Assembly (NCBI GenBank): GCA_030544215.1
Contig: JARZZO010000013.1
Coordinates: 30,053,229-30,117,228 of the forward strand
Source: Zantedeschia hybrid cultivar
Lineage: Eukaryota; Streptophyta; Magnoliopsida; Alismatales; Araceae
Reading direction: 5' to 3'
DNA: 64,000 nucleotides
The notes beneath the pieces are model-generated. The model was not told the DNA's origin. It ran no database searches and worked only from the letters and a program-made list of their open reading frames with translations. The first letter of the stretch is position 1. Each line of letters begins with the position of its first letter. A program made the position numbers and the translations under genes. This document shows positions 24,201 through 37,800 of the stretch, piece after piece.

Positions 24201-27200
24201 GCTCTGATCCACGAAATCCACTTCTCGTTAAACCCCATCTTGGATAGAACAAGGAAGAGGCAATTCCAGTTCACTCTATTATAGGCTTTCTCGAAATCAA
24301 GCTCAGCACTATCCCCCTCATCCTATGCTGCTGAATGCAGACACTCTTGAGCAACCAAGAAACCCTCGTGAATCTGTCTACCTCTGATAAAAGTACTCAG
24401 ATAAACATTGACCAGCCTATCAATCACTCTTTCTGACCTACCAGTCAACATTTTGGAGATGATTTTATACACCCCATTAAGCAAACTATTAGGTCTAAAA
24501 TCTGACAGAGTATCCGCCCCTAACTTCTTTGGGATAAGCACAATGAAGGTCTTGTTAACCCCCCTAAGATGGTCTTGTTTATTTAGGGTGGGCTATTTTT
24601 CATGCTCGGAAGGCATTTAGTTAGTCTTATATGAAAAAGTAGAGGTGCCAAAGGAGGAGGATGTTTGTGTAATGGCCCTTGTCTTCGGAATCTGTTACAG
24701 AGTGAGTAGTGGTTTTCTTAAAGGTGGACAGTGAGTAGTGGTTCTTCATGGGAGTGTTTGCATGCTTTGTAAGTGTCAGTCAATGGATTTTATATAAAGG
24801 TAGCTAAAGATTTTTGCATGTGTAGGTTACCTTGTATGTCAAGCTGCAAAACATCTTATTTTTACCTCACACTTTCGGATTTTCATTGTTTGACTTGAGG
24901 GAACCCAAACTTTGTTTCATTCAAATTGATAATGAGGCCATCACTTTGATCTGGTGCATACCTATGAATGCAACATTTTGAGTGGTGTGCTTTTGTTTCC
25001 TAGTATACCCTCACGTCCCATATGTTTTATCAGGTTCTATCTCTTTTGTCATCTTTATTAATTATTAGTTCACTTGGATTTTGTTTCATGTAAGGGTAGT
25101 CACTAATAACGTGGGAATTGATTATATATATACTCTCTTATCATTTGTATGGCAGCTGTATTCCTGGAATATTTGTTTCTGAATGTGAGTCTTTCTCTTC
25201 TCTAAAAGAAATGCTGATGTTCTGTTTGTCCAAGTTAGATGAATGTCAACTACGACGGAAGCTATGAACTATGACTTTGTAATTTAAGTTGATTTGTACC
25301 CATAGCAGAATTTCCCCAGACCATTGTATTTCCTGTTTCTGCTGTCTGCACCAGTCATCTACGGGCTTTCCACACCAAGGATGATGAAACAAAACTATCT
25401 TTAGCTTGCTTTTAACACCTGCTTCACTCCACAACCTTATCAAAAGGTTCAGTCTTCAGTGGTACCCTAGCACAGGATTCCTGATCCCAACTCCATTGGT
25501 TATACGGAGAAGTTACCAGTGGTCTCAAAAGTAATGACATGCCCCTTGTGTAACGGTGGTAATGGCAGATGCATTCATGTGAATATTTATGAGGAGATGG
25601 TGGAGGAATCCATGGTGTATTTGGACATCCACGTATTCTTCAGTCTAGTTATGTTCATTGCCAGCATCAGCATTATTCCCCTTCCAGTAACGATGAGGAT
25701 CCATAGTCTTGTCCTTGGCTTTATGTGTATTCTCGTGGGCACATCTCTCATCTCACATGCCAACTGGTGATGAAATGGTATAAATATATGTGACAATGGA
25801 ATCATGGTGGAGTTGTCAAGGGAGGTTGTGGTTGAGAAGGAAAGAGTCTACAGTGGAATGGAGGGTTGATAATGGAATCATGGTGGAGTTGTCAAGGGAG
25901 GTTGTGGTTGATAAGGAAAGAGTCTACAGTGGAATGGAGGATTAATCCTGTTGGTAGTGAGAGGGGAAGTGATGGCAGTGTTACACTGGCACTGCAGTAG
26001 AGTTAGAGGAGGAGGTGAAGGCTAATGGGAATGGATTGTTTGTATGTCTGTACCTGCAGGGCATGTGCCAGTCCACATGGTGGTGGCGTGAACAACTGTC
26101 TATAGTGGATTGTGGGGGTTGGGACTCCATGGTTGAGATTACATTTATAGCGTATGGCCGGGATGCTTTGGGTATACCAACACAGTAAGTGCACTGCAGT
26201 ATATGTTATGGAGGGGCATAGCTGCAACTGCAAATGTAAAGATGAGTAAAATACTAGTTAGTCTGTTTAAATACTTTATCATAAACCTACTATGGCTAGT
26301 GGGTTGTTAACCACAACCTACCCACACTCCAGTGCCAAGATGGTGGCAGGAATAATGCAAGGGTTGATGCAATTGGATGCAGCTAGCAATGGGTTTCAAT
26401 ACAAGTCAGTCCTAAACTATAAGGGTTCAGGCAAAAGCTAAAAAAACTTCCAACTAACAAAGATGAAATTATCATGTCTGTGCATTTTGTGGAGCTTAAC
26501 TTTATGAAATTTGTCTAGAACTTGGAGGTTAAATGCCTTGATCTGGGAGCATAATAACATGGTACTGCCCTGGGCAACTATATTCTTTTTCTCATGAAAT
26601 TTCGCATTGGTCTCCTTCAGCTTATAACCAATCATCACAAGATGACGTAAAGTTGATCTTTGTTGCCTCATAAGCACAGTTTAGGTGGGATTTGAAAAGG
26701 GCCTGTATGAAACCTCGTGAGGAAGATCAGTCATACATGATATTAGTCGTCTTTGAAGGTGCAAAACCTGCATATATAGGGTTTGTTTATCCTACCGAGG
26801 GAATCTACGATGCCTTGGTTTTCTAATGTTACTTGTTGAAAAGATGAAAAACTGTTTCTGTTCAATGATTTATTTATCTGCTCAAAGATTTATTTATCTT
26901 TAAACCATGTCTTCTTTAAGACTGATGTCAAAATAGTTCTTTTTCCCCTTTTAAGCATTCAGAACGCAAAAATAGCATCTTGTATTTCAGTTCATATGAT
27001 GAAGTTTCTCCTCTGTTCCACAGGTGGCACCCTACAATACATTTTACTCACAGCTGAATGAACATATGACACAAGTTGGTCTAGATACAGCTATCAACAG
27101 ATGGAATGAGCCTCTAGTGCTGGGCATGGTTGATCCTCATGACTCCCTATCTCATCCAGCAGGGGTTTCTGATGTCCAGGCAGAATCTGCTACATGCCTA

Positions 27201-30200
27201 GATCCTGATCAATTCACAAACTTTTTGGTATGCTTCTCTTCCAGTTGGTAAAATTCATGGATTAGAGTGGATGACAAATAGCAACTGCATTCACCATTCC
27301 TCTTCCTCCTTGGACCACTCATCCTATCTCTCATCAGTTATATCTAGAAGCAATTTATAAAATGTTGGTGTGGGAAAACCGTCAAATAGACAATTTTCCT
27401 TTTACATAATTGTAACAGGTGATTCTTTTTCCCCCTTTGTTTTTACTGAGCTACTAATGCTACTCCTTTTAATGTGACTATGTAGATTCCTAGTTGGTTT
27501 GGTGGTGAGTCTGCTCAGCCCACAAAAGATAACCCATTTCAGCTTCCAGAGACTTATATGGCATCGCAGAAAAGACGTGTATGAATCTGAACGATAAATA
27601 CTCTCTGTGGAAGTATCTTAACATTGCTAATGCATAGTCTTCTTGTTACTCTTTCTCATAAGTTTTTTTTATTTGGGCATTTTTCATATTTACAGGTACA
27701 TCTTCTCTATTATTTTTTAGAACTCAAGACTTGAGCTCATCCATTCTGTATAGGGATTTAGTCTCGTTTTTTTAGTTGTTGCTGTATTCTACAATTTCAC
27801 TGTTTATTAATATGTTTACTGTGTTCATAGGCAATTTGTCTATTCTTTTCCCATTATTCCTGTGGTTGATATACTTCACTGGGTATTTTTTCTGTAGCAC
27901 CTGGTCTTGGATGATATTCAACGGGCCATAAGGGAGGCACAACTTGAGGAGAACCGGAAACGAGAATTGGCGTCTGCCCTTCATGTACATTTCAAGGATT
28001 GGTTATATGGTAACACTTGGTTCTGCCTTTTGTCTCCTTGCTATCTGACTAGTCTCTGATGTTTTATCTCTGATGTGTAGTTGAAAATATGAGTGATGCA
28101 TCATAATCACATAAGAGTATAAAAAACTAGAAGCCTAATCTAAATGGAGTGGTTATAGGGCCTTTGGATCATTATATGTAGACTTACCTTGTACTTTCAT
28201 GTTTGCATTATGATTAGGACTTCAGATATTTCAATTGGTTCAAGGATGGCAGGCAGTATCGTTATCGGGCAGGGCTAAAACCGATATGTACTGGTATCAG
28301 TACTGACCGTATCTGCCGGTTTTGGCCCGGTACCTGTCCGGTACCATTATTTTTTTAAAATAATTGTGATCTGGTTTCGGCCCCAGTTTCATACTGGTCC
28401 AGGCTGATACTGGTACGTATCGGTTGATTCTGCCAACCATGAATTGGTTGCTCGGTCTTTTCAAGTTGTTGGTTCTATCAGATCTACTCACACGACCTCC
28501 ATCCAAGTCTCCACTTGGTACCAGACTGTGAAGGGAGGCAAAAAATGACTCAGCCGAGCACTTTTCCAACCTCCTCCACCCCTCTTCCATCCAACTCTTC
28601 ATAGGTCTTCCAATAGAAGCTCTGCACGGTAAAAGTTAGGTGTTAAAGTATGTCTCACAAGGCAATAGGATATGGCGTGTTGCACAAAGGATATGGAGAA
28701 AACTTATGAACACCTCAATGTCAAAGAGGCATCCTTAGATATAAATGTCAAAGAGACATCCTTAGATATACTTCTGCTCACTTCTTGATGGGTTTGATGA
28801 TTCTCTTCCCCATGCATTTGCATAAATACAGATATTTTCTAAGGCCTTGTCACTGTGTTCTGCATGGGATCGATAGTGTAGCATGAAGAACCATTCATCA
28901 TACCTTTCTGCAGCTATAAGGGGTCACACTTGGCTATTGATAAAGCAACTGCTCAAAGTTTACTTGTTTGAACCACAAACTTGCTTTCAGAGGAATGGCT
29001 GGTCTTCAAGTTGCACCGTGGTGGTTATATGCAGCCTATATCAGTTAAAATCCAATTTTTGGACCTTACCAACAAATTGCCTCCTTTCTCCCACTGCCAT
29101 TTCCAACAATTATTTCTGTATTTCACTGATGACTGTCCCTTGAACTTGGGAAATTTTCCTGCAATCTGGCTCCCATTCACCATACACCATTCTCCAAGAG
29201 CTCGCTTGAAATTGGGTTCCAACTGCCCACTTAGTGGGATAATCTGCCGTGACGCATCCTTATCTCCCCAGCATCCATGTTGATATTAGGAAGATTGGTC
29301 CGAATCAGCATGTCACCACACAGGCCAACAAAAATCAAGTTCCTCTCATTTCCTTGCAGCAAATGGCTACAATTTTGACAATATTTGTTGCCCTGACCAC
29401 CTCTCCTCTCATTTCTTCCCATTCTCCACATTTCCACTTGTTAAGGAGAGCTAAGATTGAATCCCTTAAAACTTCCTTGTTTCAATCATGGTTTGCTAAC
29501 TTGGACCAACTCAAACTGGATCAATTTTATACTTTCCAACTCTTGACTCAGCTGTTGTGACATGATATGTGCCCCTGACATATCATTAATAATCAAGATT
29601 CTTAAGAAGACTTCTATAAGGGCTTGTGTATCTTGAAGTTGTCATACAAGGCAGTCTAGTTGGACTGATGCATGAGCTTTTCAAGATTGTGTTATACCAG
29701 GCTTCAATACCTGCACTTTCCGACAGCTCCTTACCTTGCAGTATGTGGTTTGGATCATGTTCATTATAGTTTATATCATCTTTGGTATATCACATGATTA
29801 CATAAAATAGATATCTGCCTCCATAAGAGTTGTACCTTCGATCTTGCAAACTCTCTCAAACCTTTGAATTATAAGACTTGGAGGCCAAACCATAGAAATA
29901 GGAGTGAAGGGATCGGTCCAGGTCCTTGCTACCAGTCCACAGTCCATCTTCTTCTCAAGTTGAGTTCATGTAACTGAGCTTTTCACAAAGTTGGTCTGCC
30001 ACCTCATTAAGTAGTCTCAGATGTACTTGTTTATACTAGATCAGTCTCCTAGAGGAGAACGTCAAGGGGTTTAAGAATGGCTAGTGTAAGACTTACTTTT
30101 CTTCCTTGCCCAACCCATTTTCAGTTGTAGCCCATTGTTTTCATGACCTCAATGGCTTTAATAATGCACTGTGGTCCCCAAATTATAAGCTTTCTTGATC

Positions 30201-31758
30201 TTTATCTCAATCACCATGTTTTTGTTCATTTTTTAATAGTGGTGCAAATGAGCAGATACATTGGACAAGTAGATTGGGCTTGACTTGATACATCTGAAAT
30301 CCAACAAAATGTTGGTCTGGCTTCATAAGCAAGTCAAATTTGACCACCCATCTAATCACTTCATTTGAGCTTATTTATATGGGTTTCTTTGATATTATCC
30401 CTATAAATATGACAAATTCAAAATAAGTCCATGTATATTCTATGTTATCAAAGAGGCGAGGCGACGCGGTGGTAACCCGCCTCGCTTTGGCCTTCGTTGC
30501 CTAGGCGAGCAATGGAACTACCTCAAACGTCAAGGCGCTCGCCTTAGCGTGCCTCGCGTGCCTTATTCGTCCCGGCCCGCCTCGCACGACTTGTGGCCTG
30601 GTGCATCAGCCCATTTGACCCGGCCCAAAGGGCTCAATATCGGGCGTATATACCAGGTGACCCATTAACCCTTCCCACCCCTCCCGATTGCAACCCTAGC
30701 CCTCAAGCGCTCCGTCCCCTCCACAGTCCCCCCCGACCCCGAGCGACGTGCCTCCCCGGCGATGGGGATGACGCTCTAGTCTGACGATGGCGATGGCTAA
30801 CGAGGAATCCGGCGACGACGACAGTAGCCTCCGGCGACGTCAAAGCCTTTGGCGAGGGCTCCATTAGGTAACCTTGTACCTTTCTCTCTCTTTCTTCCCC
30901 CGATCACTCTCTCTGTCTCTCCCTCCCTCCACCCCCTCCCTTTCGACTGCACCCTCTCTCTCTCTCTCTCTCTCTCCCCCCACTCTCTCTCACTCTCTCA
31001 GAGTGCCAAAGCCCTCACCCGTCCCTATCTCTCTCACTCTCTCTGTCTCTTTCACTCTCTCTGTCTCTTTCACTCTCTCTATCATTCTCTCTCCCATCCC
31101 CCCTATCTCGCCTACACCCTCTCTCTCTCTCTCTCTCTCTTTCACTCTCTCTTTATGTCTCTCACTCTCTCAGAGGGCTGAAGCCCTTGCCCTCCTATCT
31201 CTATCACCCTTTTTGTCTCTCACTCTCTCTGTCTCTTTCTCTCTCTCTCTCTCTCTCTCGCCTGCACCCTATCTTTCTCTCTCCCTGTCTCTCTCTATCT
31301 CTCTCCCCCCATCGTCCCACTCTCTCTTTTTGTCTCTCACTCTGTCTCTTTCACTCTCTCTCTCTCATTATGGTGGGTTTAATTAGTAGCAAAATTTCTA
31401 TGAATTTGTTGAGTTACATCTTTGATTGCTTAAATTTTATTTCAATTAGTTTGGTTTTAAATTATTTGGTTATATTTGAGTGAATGGATGTCATTTTGTA
31501 TGATTTTATTTGTGTTTTTGGCATTTTATATAAATATATGAATTATTTACATATTTTTTTAAAGAAATGTCGCCTCAAACACCTAGGCCATTGCTTAAGG
31601 CATTTGAAGCTGAGGCGACCCCCCGGTCACCTCACGCCTCTGACTACATAGTGTATATTGCATATTTAGTTTTTAATCCTTAAAAAGTTAACTTATATTA
31701 TTGTTCAGAGATTATTCTTCAGATACTCTCCTAGTGATGCTAAAGTTAATGGAGAAAC

Positions 31759-31832
<74 letters not shown>

Positions 31833-34800
31833 ACAATATATGTACATACGTACACGGAGGGTTATTTGTTTTTTTTTTTTTGGGGGGGGGGAGGAGGGTG
31901 TTTAAATGAGACCACATACATACATTTTTTTTCTTTCTTTTGAAAGTGGATAGTACCACATCATTGTATTAAAATGTAGAAAAGATATGTACACATGTGA
32001 AACCAAAAAAACTCCCAAACCCTGTGTACAAAAGAACCAAAAGGTGTCCCAATCAAATCCCCTCTAAAAGAGCAACAAAGGAGTTATCTGAGTTTACATT
32101 GCATAGTACTCTTGCCCATTCTCTAACTCTTACAAATAAAGAGGACCACTTTCTCTGCTACCAGTGCTTCCTTCTTGAAAATTCTGTTGTTTCTCTCTCC
32201 CCAGCTACGTAGTCAGAGGTGAGAGGCAACTGAGACGACCAGAGGTTTGCCTCAGCCTCAAATGCCTAGGCAATCGCCTAGACGTTCGAGGCAATTCGTT
32301 CTCTCATAAATCACTATGAAGGAAGAAAATGACAATACTAGGAAAATAAAAAAGATGTCCAGGATAATCATATGTAAGAGTCTGAGAAGTATTGATCATA
32401 TCCAACATGTAATGTCTTAAGACCATCTACCACTCATGTAAGTGGTGGATGGTCTTAGGAAGCATAAAAAAATAAGAGAAAAATACGACAGCATGTAAGA
32501 GAAAAATGGTATTGGACATTGTTAAAAGGGGCATTAGTCGTCTCAAGATAATTAAGAACAAGAAGAAGCAATACCACATAATTTAAAAAGAAAAACATAC
32601 GACATAGACATCATAAGCTAGTGCCTAAGTGAGTGAGGCGAATATGAGGCTAAGCAAGGCATTTTGGCTCGCCTCAACCTACTTCATCGCCTATGCGAGC
32701 GAGGTAATCGACCTTAATAACATAGCTCCCCAGAGAGCCCAAAGGGTTGCCTGAAGAATCAGCCACCACACTATGGCATCCTCCTTGGGTCCCATAAAAG
32801 AATTCCACTGTCGGAGGAGAGTATCCACATTATCAGCTTCTATGCTTCTTTGTTGAACCTGTGTGCACACATTGAGTCACACCTCTTGGGCAAAGTTGCA
32901 CCCCACAGAAAGATATCAAGCATTTCATCCTCCTTCTAGTAAAGGGAGCAAAGGGAAGGAACATCCAAACCAAAGCGGGCAAGTCTGTTGCATGTAGGAA
33001 GACTACCCAAGGTAATCTGCCACACCAAGACCTTGACCTTCAGTGGGGATTTGGGGTCCTGTACATGATGAACGAAGCGGTCAAGTCTGTCACACGCAGG
33101 AAGCCTACCCAATGTAATCAGCCACACCAAGACCTTGACCTTCAGCAGGGATTTGGGGTCCCATACATGATGAAGGAAGGGGGTGTCTTGATGGCACAGT
33201 CTACAATACAGTGGTAGACAGAACTAACTGAGTAGTTCCCTAAAGAGATCCATCCCCACCTCCAAGAGTCTTGAGAAGAGAAGTCTATAGAGATATCCTT
33301 CAACAGCAGCAAGAGATCCCCACTGTCTTGGGTTTCATCATCCCGAAGATCTTGCCGAAAATAGGAGGCCAATTCTCCTGCCCTGGGGCTGATGCTCCAT
33401 GACTTGTGCTACCACCTCCCTAGGATTGGAACTTGGAAGAGTTGCAAAAGAGCCTTGGGAACTTGACTGAAAGGTGCACATTGCAGCACCATTTGTCCAA
33501 CCAAAAAAGACATTGTTGGCCATCACCAATAGATACACTAGTGGTTGCAAGAATGATATTCCCTGCCTGAAGGATGCCCCTCAAAACACGAGATACATTG
33601 TACTGGGCAAATATTCATCCCACTCACCCTTGAGTAGTACTTATCCTTCACCACTTCTAGCCATAGTCCTGACTGAGCTGTGCCAAGCTTCCATAACCAC
33701 TTGAAAAAAAAAGCAAGATTGAATTCTTAAATGGTCTTAATTCCTAAGCCCCATTTTCCTTACTCCTGCAAACTCTCCCCCAACTGACATCATGCCATCC
33801 TCCTCCAAGACCCTCTCCTCTACCCATCCAGAAGCATCTGCTGAGGATCACTTCGAGTTGCTTAGCAATAGTCTTCAAAATTTTGAATACAAAAAGATAG
33901 TTGATAGGAAGATGATCCAACGCAGATTTACAAAGCACCATCCTCCTCCCATATGTTAGGAGTCTACCTTTCCACCCTGCCAAACATGAATGAATATTTT
34001 GAATCACAATATGCCAATCTCTACATCTGATAGGTCCCAGTCTACGTAGTCAGAGGTGAGAGGCGAGCAAGGCGACCATGCGTTCACCTTAGCCTCAAAT
34101 GCCTAGATGATTGCCTAGGCATTTGAGGCGGTGTGCTTTCTCATAAAGCACTACAAAGGAAGAAATGGCAATACAAGAAAATAAAGAAAACATCCAAGGT
34201 AATCATATGTAAGACTTTGAGAAACATTAATCATGTCTAACATGTATGAAAATTTTGTGTAAACTATAAAGCACGTATATAAATAGTGGCTGGTCCTAGG
34301 AATCATCAAAAATAAGAAAAAATATTACAGCATGTAAGTGAAAATGAGTACTTGACATTGTCAATAGAGGCATTAGACACTTAGGAATAACTAAGAGTAA
34401 GAAAAAGCAGTAACATATTAAAAAAGCAAAAATCATTTGACATAGGCATCATAGACAAGTGCCTAGGTGAGCGAGGTGAACATGAGGCGAGGCGAGATGG
34501 TTTTGGCTCACTTCAACCTACTTCATCGCCTAGGTGAGCGCGATGATCGCCTTTGATAACATAGGCCTTGGTGCCAAAGGTAAACCCGGATAAGTAATGG
34601 GGAAGGAATTGGTCTGACACCCAGTATAAAAGTTGCTCTACTCACCAAAGTATCTGCAAAATTAACACCAATGATTGAACTTTCAGAAAATTCATATGAA
34701 GGCCACTAACCTCTTCCAACAGCTCCAACATAAGTGTCACTATTACTAATTGGTCTTCCTCTCCTGATTAGAAGAGGATAGTGTCATTTGCATATTGAAG

Positions 34801-37800
34801 ATGAGTAATCTACTTACTAGAGGGTCCAGTCACAAAGCCAGAAATAAGCCCAGCCTCCTCAACGCTCACCCACATTAAGAACATGAGCAACCAGCACAAA
34901 CAGAAGTGGGGACATGGGATCTCCCTGACGAAGCCCTCTACCACTATGGAAATAGGGAGTAGGAAGTCCATTGATGAGGATGGCAAAGGATGCTGAGGAA
35001 ATACAAGCCCTAACCCAAGTGATGCACCTCTCTCCGAAAACCATCAAACTCAAGATGTGGAGTAAACATTCCCAATTAATCCTGTCATAAGCCTTCCCAA
35101 AATCCAACTTGAGAAGCGCTTCCTCCTCCCTTTGCTGCTTCATACCATGCAACCATTCATGTGCCACCAAGAAGCCCTTGTGAATCTACTTGCCTCTTAT
35201 GAAAGAACTATGATTTTCACTTAAAACTTTGCTGATAACCCCCTCCAATCTGGAAGCTAACATCTTGGCAATAATCTTGTATGTGCCATTGAGGAGGCTA
35301 GTAGGCTTATAGTTTGTCACTGCATCAGCTCCCTTCCTCTTGAGAATAAGAACAATGTGAGTCTTGTTAACTGTATGAAGATGAGCCTGCCTTGTTGGAA
35401 TTCCAAAACTGTCTGCGGAAGATCACTAACAATCTCCTGACAATGCTAGAAGAATGACATGGTAAGCCATTTGGTCCAGGGGCCTTGTCCCCTAGCAAAG
35501 AGAACATTGCTGCTTTCATCTCCTCAAAAGAGAAAGGGGAGGATATCACCTCCCTCTCCTCTTTAGTAAACAATGGAAGTAGACCCGCAGCAATGGTTGG
35601 TCAAGCAATATCCTCTTTAGTCAATAGCTGTGCATAAAAGGAGAAAGTATGTCTCGTAATGTCTTCCCTTCGGTGCAGAGTCTGTCTGTTGGCCTTGAGA
35701 TTACTGATGCGATTCTTTTGGCTTCTACCTGAAGCTTTTCTCTGAAAATAAGCAGTGTTCTTGTCACCTTCCTTTATCCATTTGTCTCTGAATTTTTGTT
35801 TCCAATATGCCTCCTTCAAAAGGATACCCTCATATCTTTCTTTAATTGACCCCTCAGCACTCTATCTTCCTCATCCATCAGACCTGCTTCTTCTAGTGTA
35901 TCTAGGCCTTCCATCTGGTGCAATTTGCTATCCTTGACCTCTTTTCCAAGGATTCTTCTGGAGGCCCCCCAATTTTGAGAGCACTAGCTACTAATTTGAG
36001 ATTCTTCATCAGAGTTTCCATTGCCGATCCTGCCTCGGACTAGGCCTCCATTCTTGCTTGACAATGTCCATAAAACCCTCCTCTCTAAGCCAATATTTAT
36101 CCATACTGAATAATGGCTTCTGACGAAATCCGAAATAGGAATTCAACATGATTGGCTTGTGATTTGACACCATCCTCTGAAGAAAAGTAGCCTGCAAACG
36201 TGGGAAGTGTTCTTCCCACTCCACAGATACAAGGAACTTATCCAACCCCCAACAGATCGCTTCTCTTCTGAAATTAGACCAAATGTACTGAGCATTTTCA
36301 GTGACAACATCAATTAGGTAGCTTGCTGGACCAATTCTTGGAAGTCCTCTATTGGTCCTACATTGGTAACCCCATCTGACCTCTTCGTGGGAGAGAGAAT
36401 AGCATTAAAGTCACCTGCAACACACCAAAGTCTTACTGATTGTAAGTGCCAATGAAGAAGCTCCTTCTATAAAGACTTTTTCTCCTCTAGGCAAAGCCAT
36501 TCTCCAGGCACTGAAAAGAGACAGAGATAGCATTCCTCCCCACTTGTCTCCCCTCCTCAGTTATAGCATGTTCATTCCACAAGACCATAATGCCACCTGA
36601 CTGGCCCGTCACCGGAGAGGACACTCCTTTAATGAGAGCCTAGAACCACCAATCTCACTCCACACCTTGTAAATTTGGTCCCTTGAATGCACAACACATC
36701 GCACCTACATCTCCTAACCATCTCCCTCAGTGCAGTTCTGTTTTCCCTCCTCCAAGTCCCCTGACATTCCACGTGACAATCTTCATTGAATCTTGTGGAA
36801 AACAGCATGAATGTCCTTCTCCATACCCTCAAAGGATATCCCAATTCTATCCTCTACATCTTTCGCTTGTCCATCCACAAGTTTCTCTACCTTCGCCAAA
36901 AGATCTTTGACCTCAGCCTCATCAAAGTCCCCTCCTGATTGTCATACCTCCTCCCTGTCGCTGATGTCCATCTTTATCTCAAGAACCACCTCCACCTCAC
37001 TCCCGGCATCTGCTCCACCTTCTACCGGAGAGAGGGAGAGGATTCCCATCATTTGGTAAAAGCCTCTCAGAGGGAGACTGACAGCCCTGTTCACCCTCAT
37101 GCAGGTCCTCGGAAGAAGGTGGAGCTGCCCCAACTCCACAGAAATGGCCTGGGGAGGTCTCCCAGGCTTGAAGCCTCTATCCAGGCTCAAGACATCATCA
37201 TCAGCCGCATCCTCAATAAGTAACTTAAGTGGAGAGGAAGGGTGAAGGGTCCCTCTCCAGGATACACTGAGGCATGTCTGGGTCCATCCCAGTCACTACC
37301 ACAGGAGAGTGACAGGGCCAAAGTAAGTAAGCGGACGCGGTTGAGACACATTCTCTCTCAGGAGGTAGCCTCCAGGTGTGTCAACTCCCTGCCGCATCAG
37401 ATTCCTCATTCCAGCTTCTCCACTGGCCTCCCAAAGTTGATGGGTAGCACCTTCATCGACCGGCGAAGAGTGTCCTCTACAAGGTGCAGGAAACACAAGG
37501 CAATGTAGCATGATGGAGGAGGGTGCTCGGGGCGGAAGCCTTGGAATAGCCAACTACTTGCTACAAAGCGTAGCCGTGGCTACAGCCCCAGGAAAAGCAA
37601 GGAGATGCAACGGGGCACTGCCAGCAGCACCGGATTAGCAGAGGTCTGGTGGGGAAGAGGAATAAGGACGGCTCCAAAGGACCTGATACGGCTTGGATGT
37701 GGATTCCGTCGTGGGTCCCAGTTCCCTTACCGGGTAAGTCATTGGGCCGCAGGGGCTGCGAACCGCCCAAAGCCTTCGAACTGGTCTTGGACGAGGGCAT

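Larger units (their letters stand above)
15142..24575 (-). mobile_element. L1-like LINE-3, 5'-truncated, split by hAT insertion
   Basis: On the minus strand the element starts inside the RT (HLRGVNKTFIVLIPKK at about 24570-24510, FRPNSLLNGVYKIIS, GLRQGDP near 24110). It is interrupted at 24009/16858 by the hAT element and resumes with HLQYTDDTILF (YTDD variant of the YADD box) near 16840. It continues through the RT thumb/connection (LPIYYFSIFRVPKTVE near 16470) and a damaged zf-RVT region, and ends at a T-run (poly-A in sense) at 15142-15150 preceded by a conserved TGGTACCACC-type 3' UTR shared with LINE-4. Stops and frameshifts are many. Length without the hAT is about 2.3 kb. Confidence 0.82.
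31925..37000 (-). mobile_element. L1-like LINE-4, degenerate, split by two MITEs
   Basis: On the minus strand: endonuclease remains (RGTWRRENRTALREM-like, LCIQGTK near 36700; WREEGFMDIVKQEW-like near 36080), the pre-RT region (KEGDKNTAYFQRKASGR near 35740, DKAPGPNGLP near 35480), RT (KLDFGKAYDRINW near 35090, GLRQGDPMSPLLF near 34910), then the connection region (LPINYLFVFKILKTI near 33890, DVSWGRVCRSKE near 33780), zf-RVT remains (33180-32940) and a 3' UTR ending in a T-run (sense poly-A) at about 31925-31932. MITEs at 32205-32725 and 34042-34564 interrupt it. The ORF1 and true 5' end may reach beyond 37000 but I cannot define them. Stops and frameshifts abound. Confidence 0.82.
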
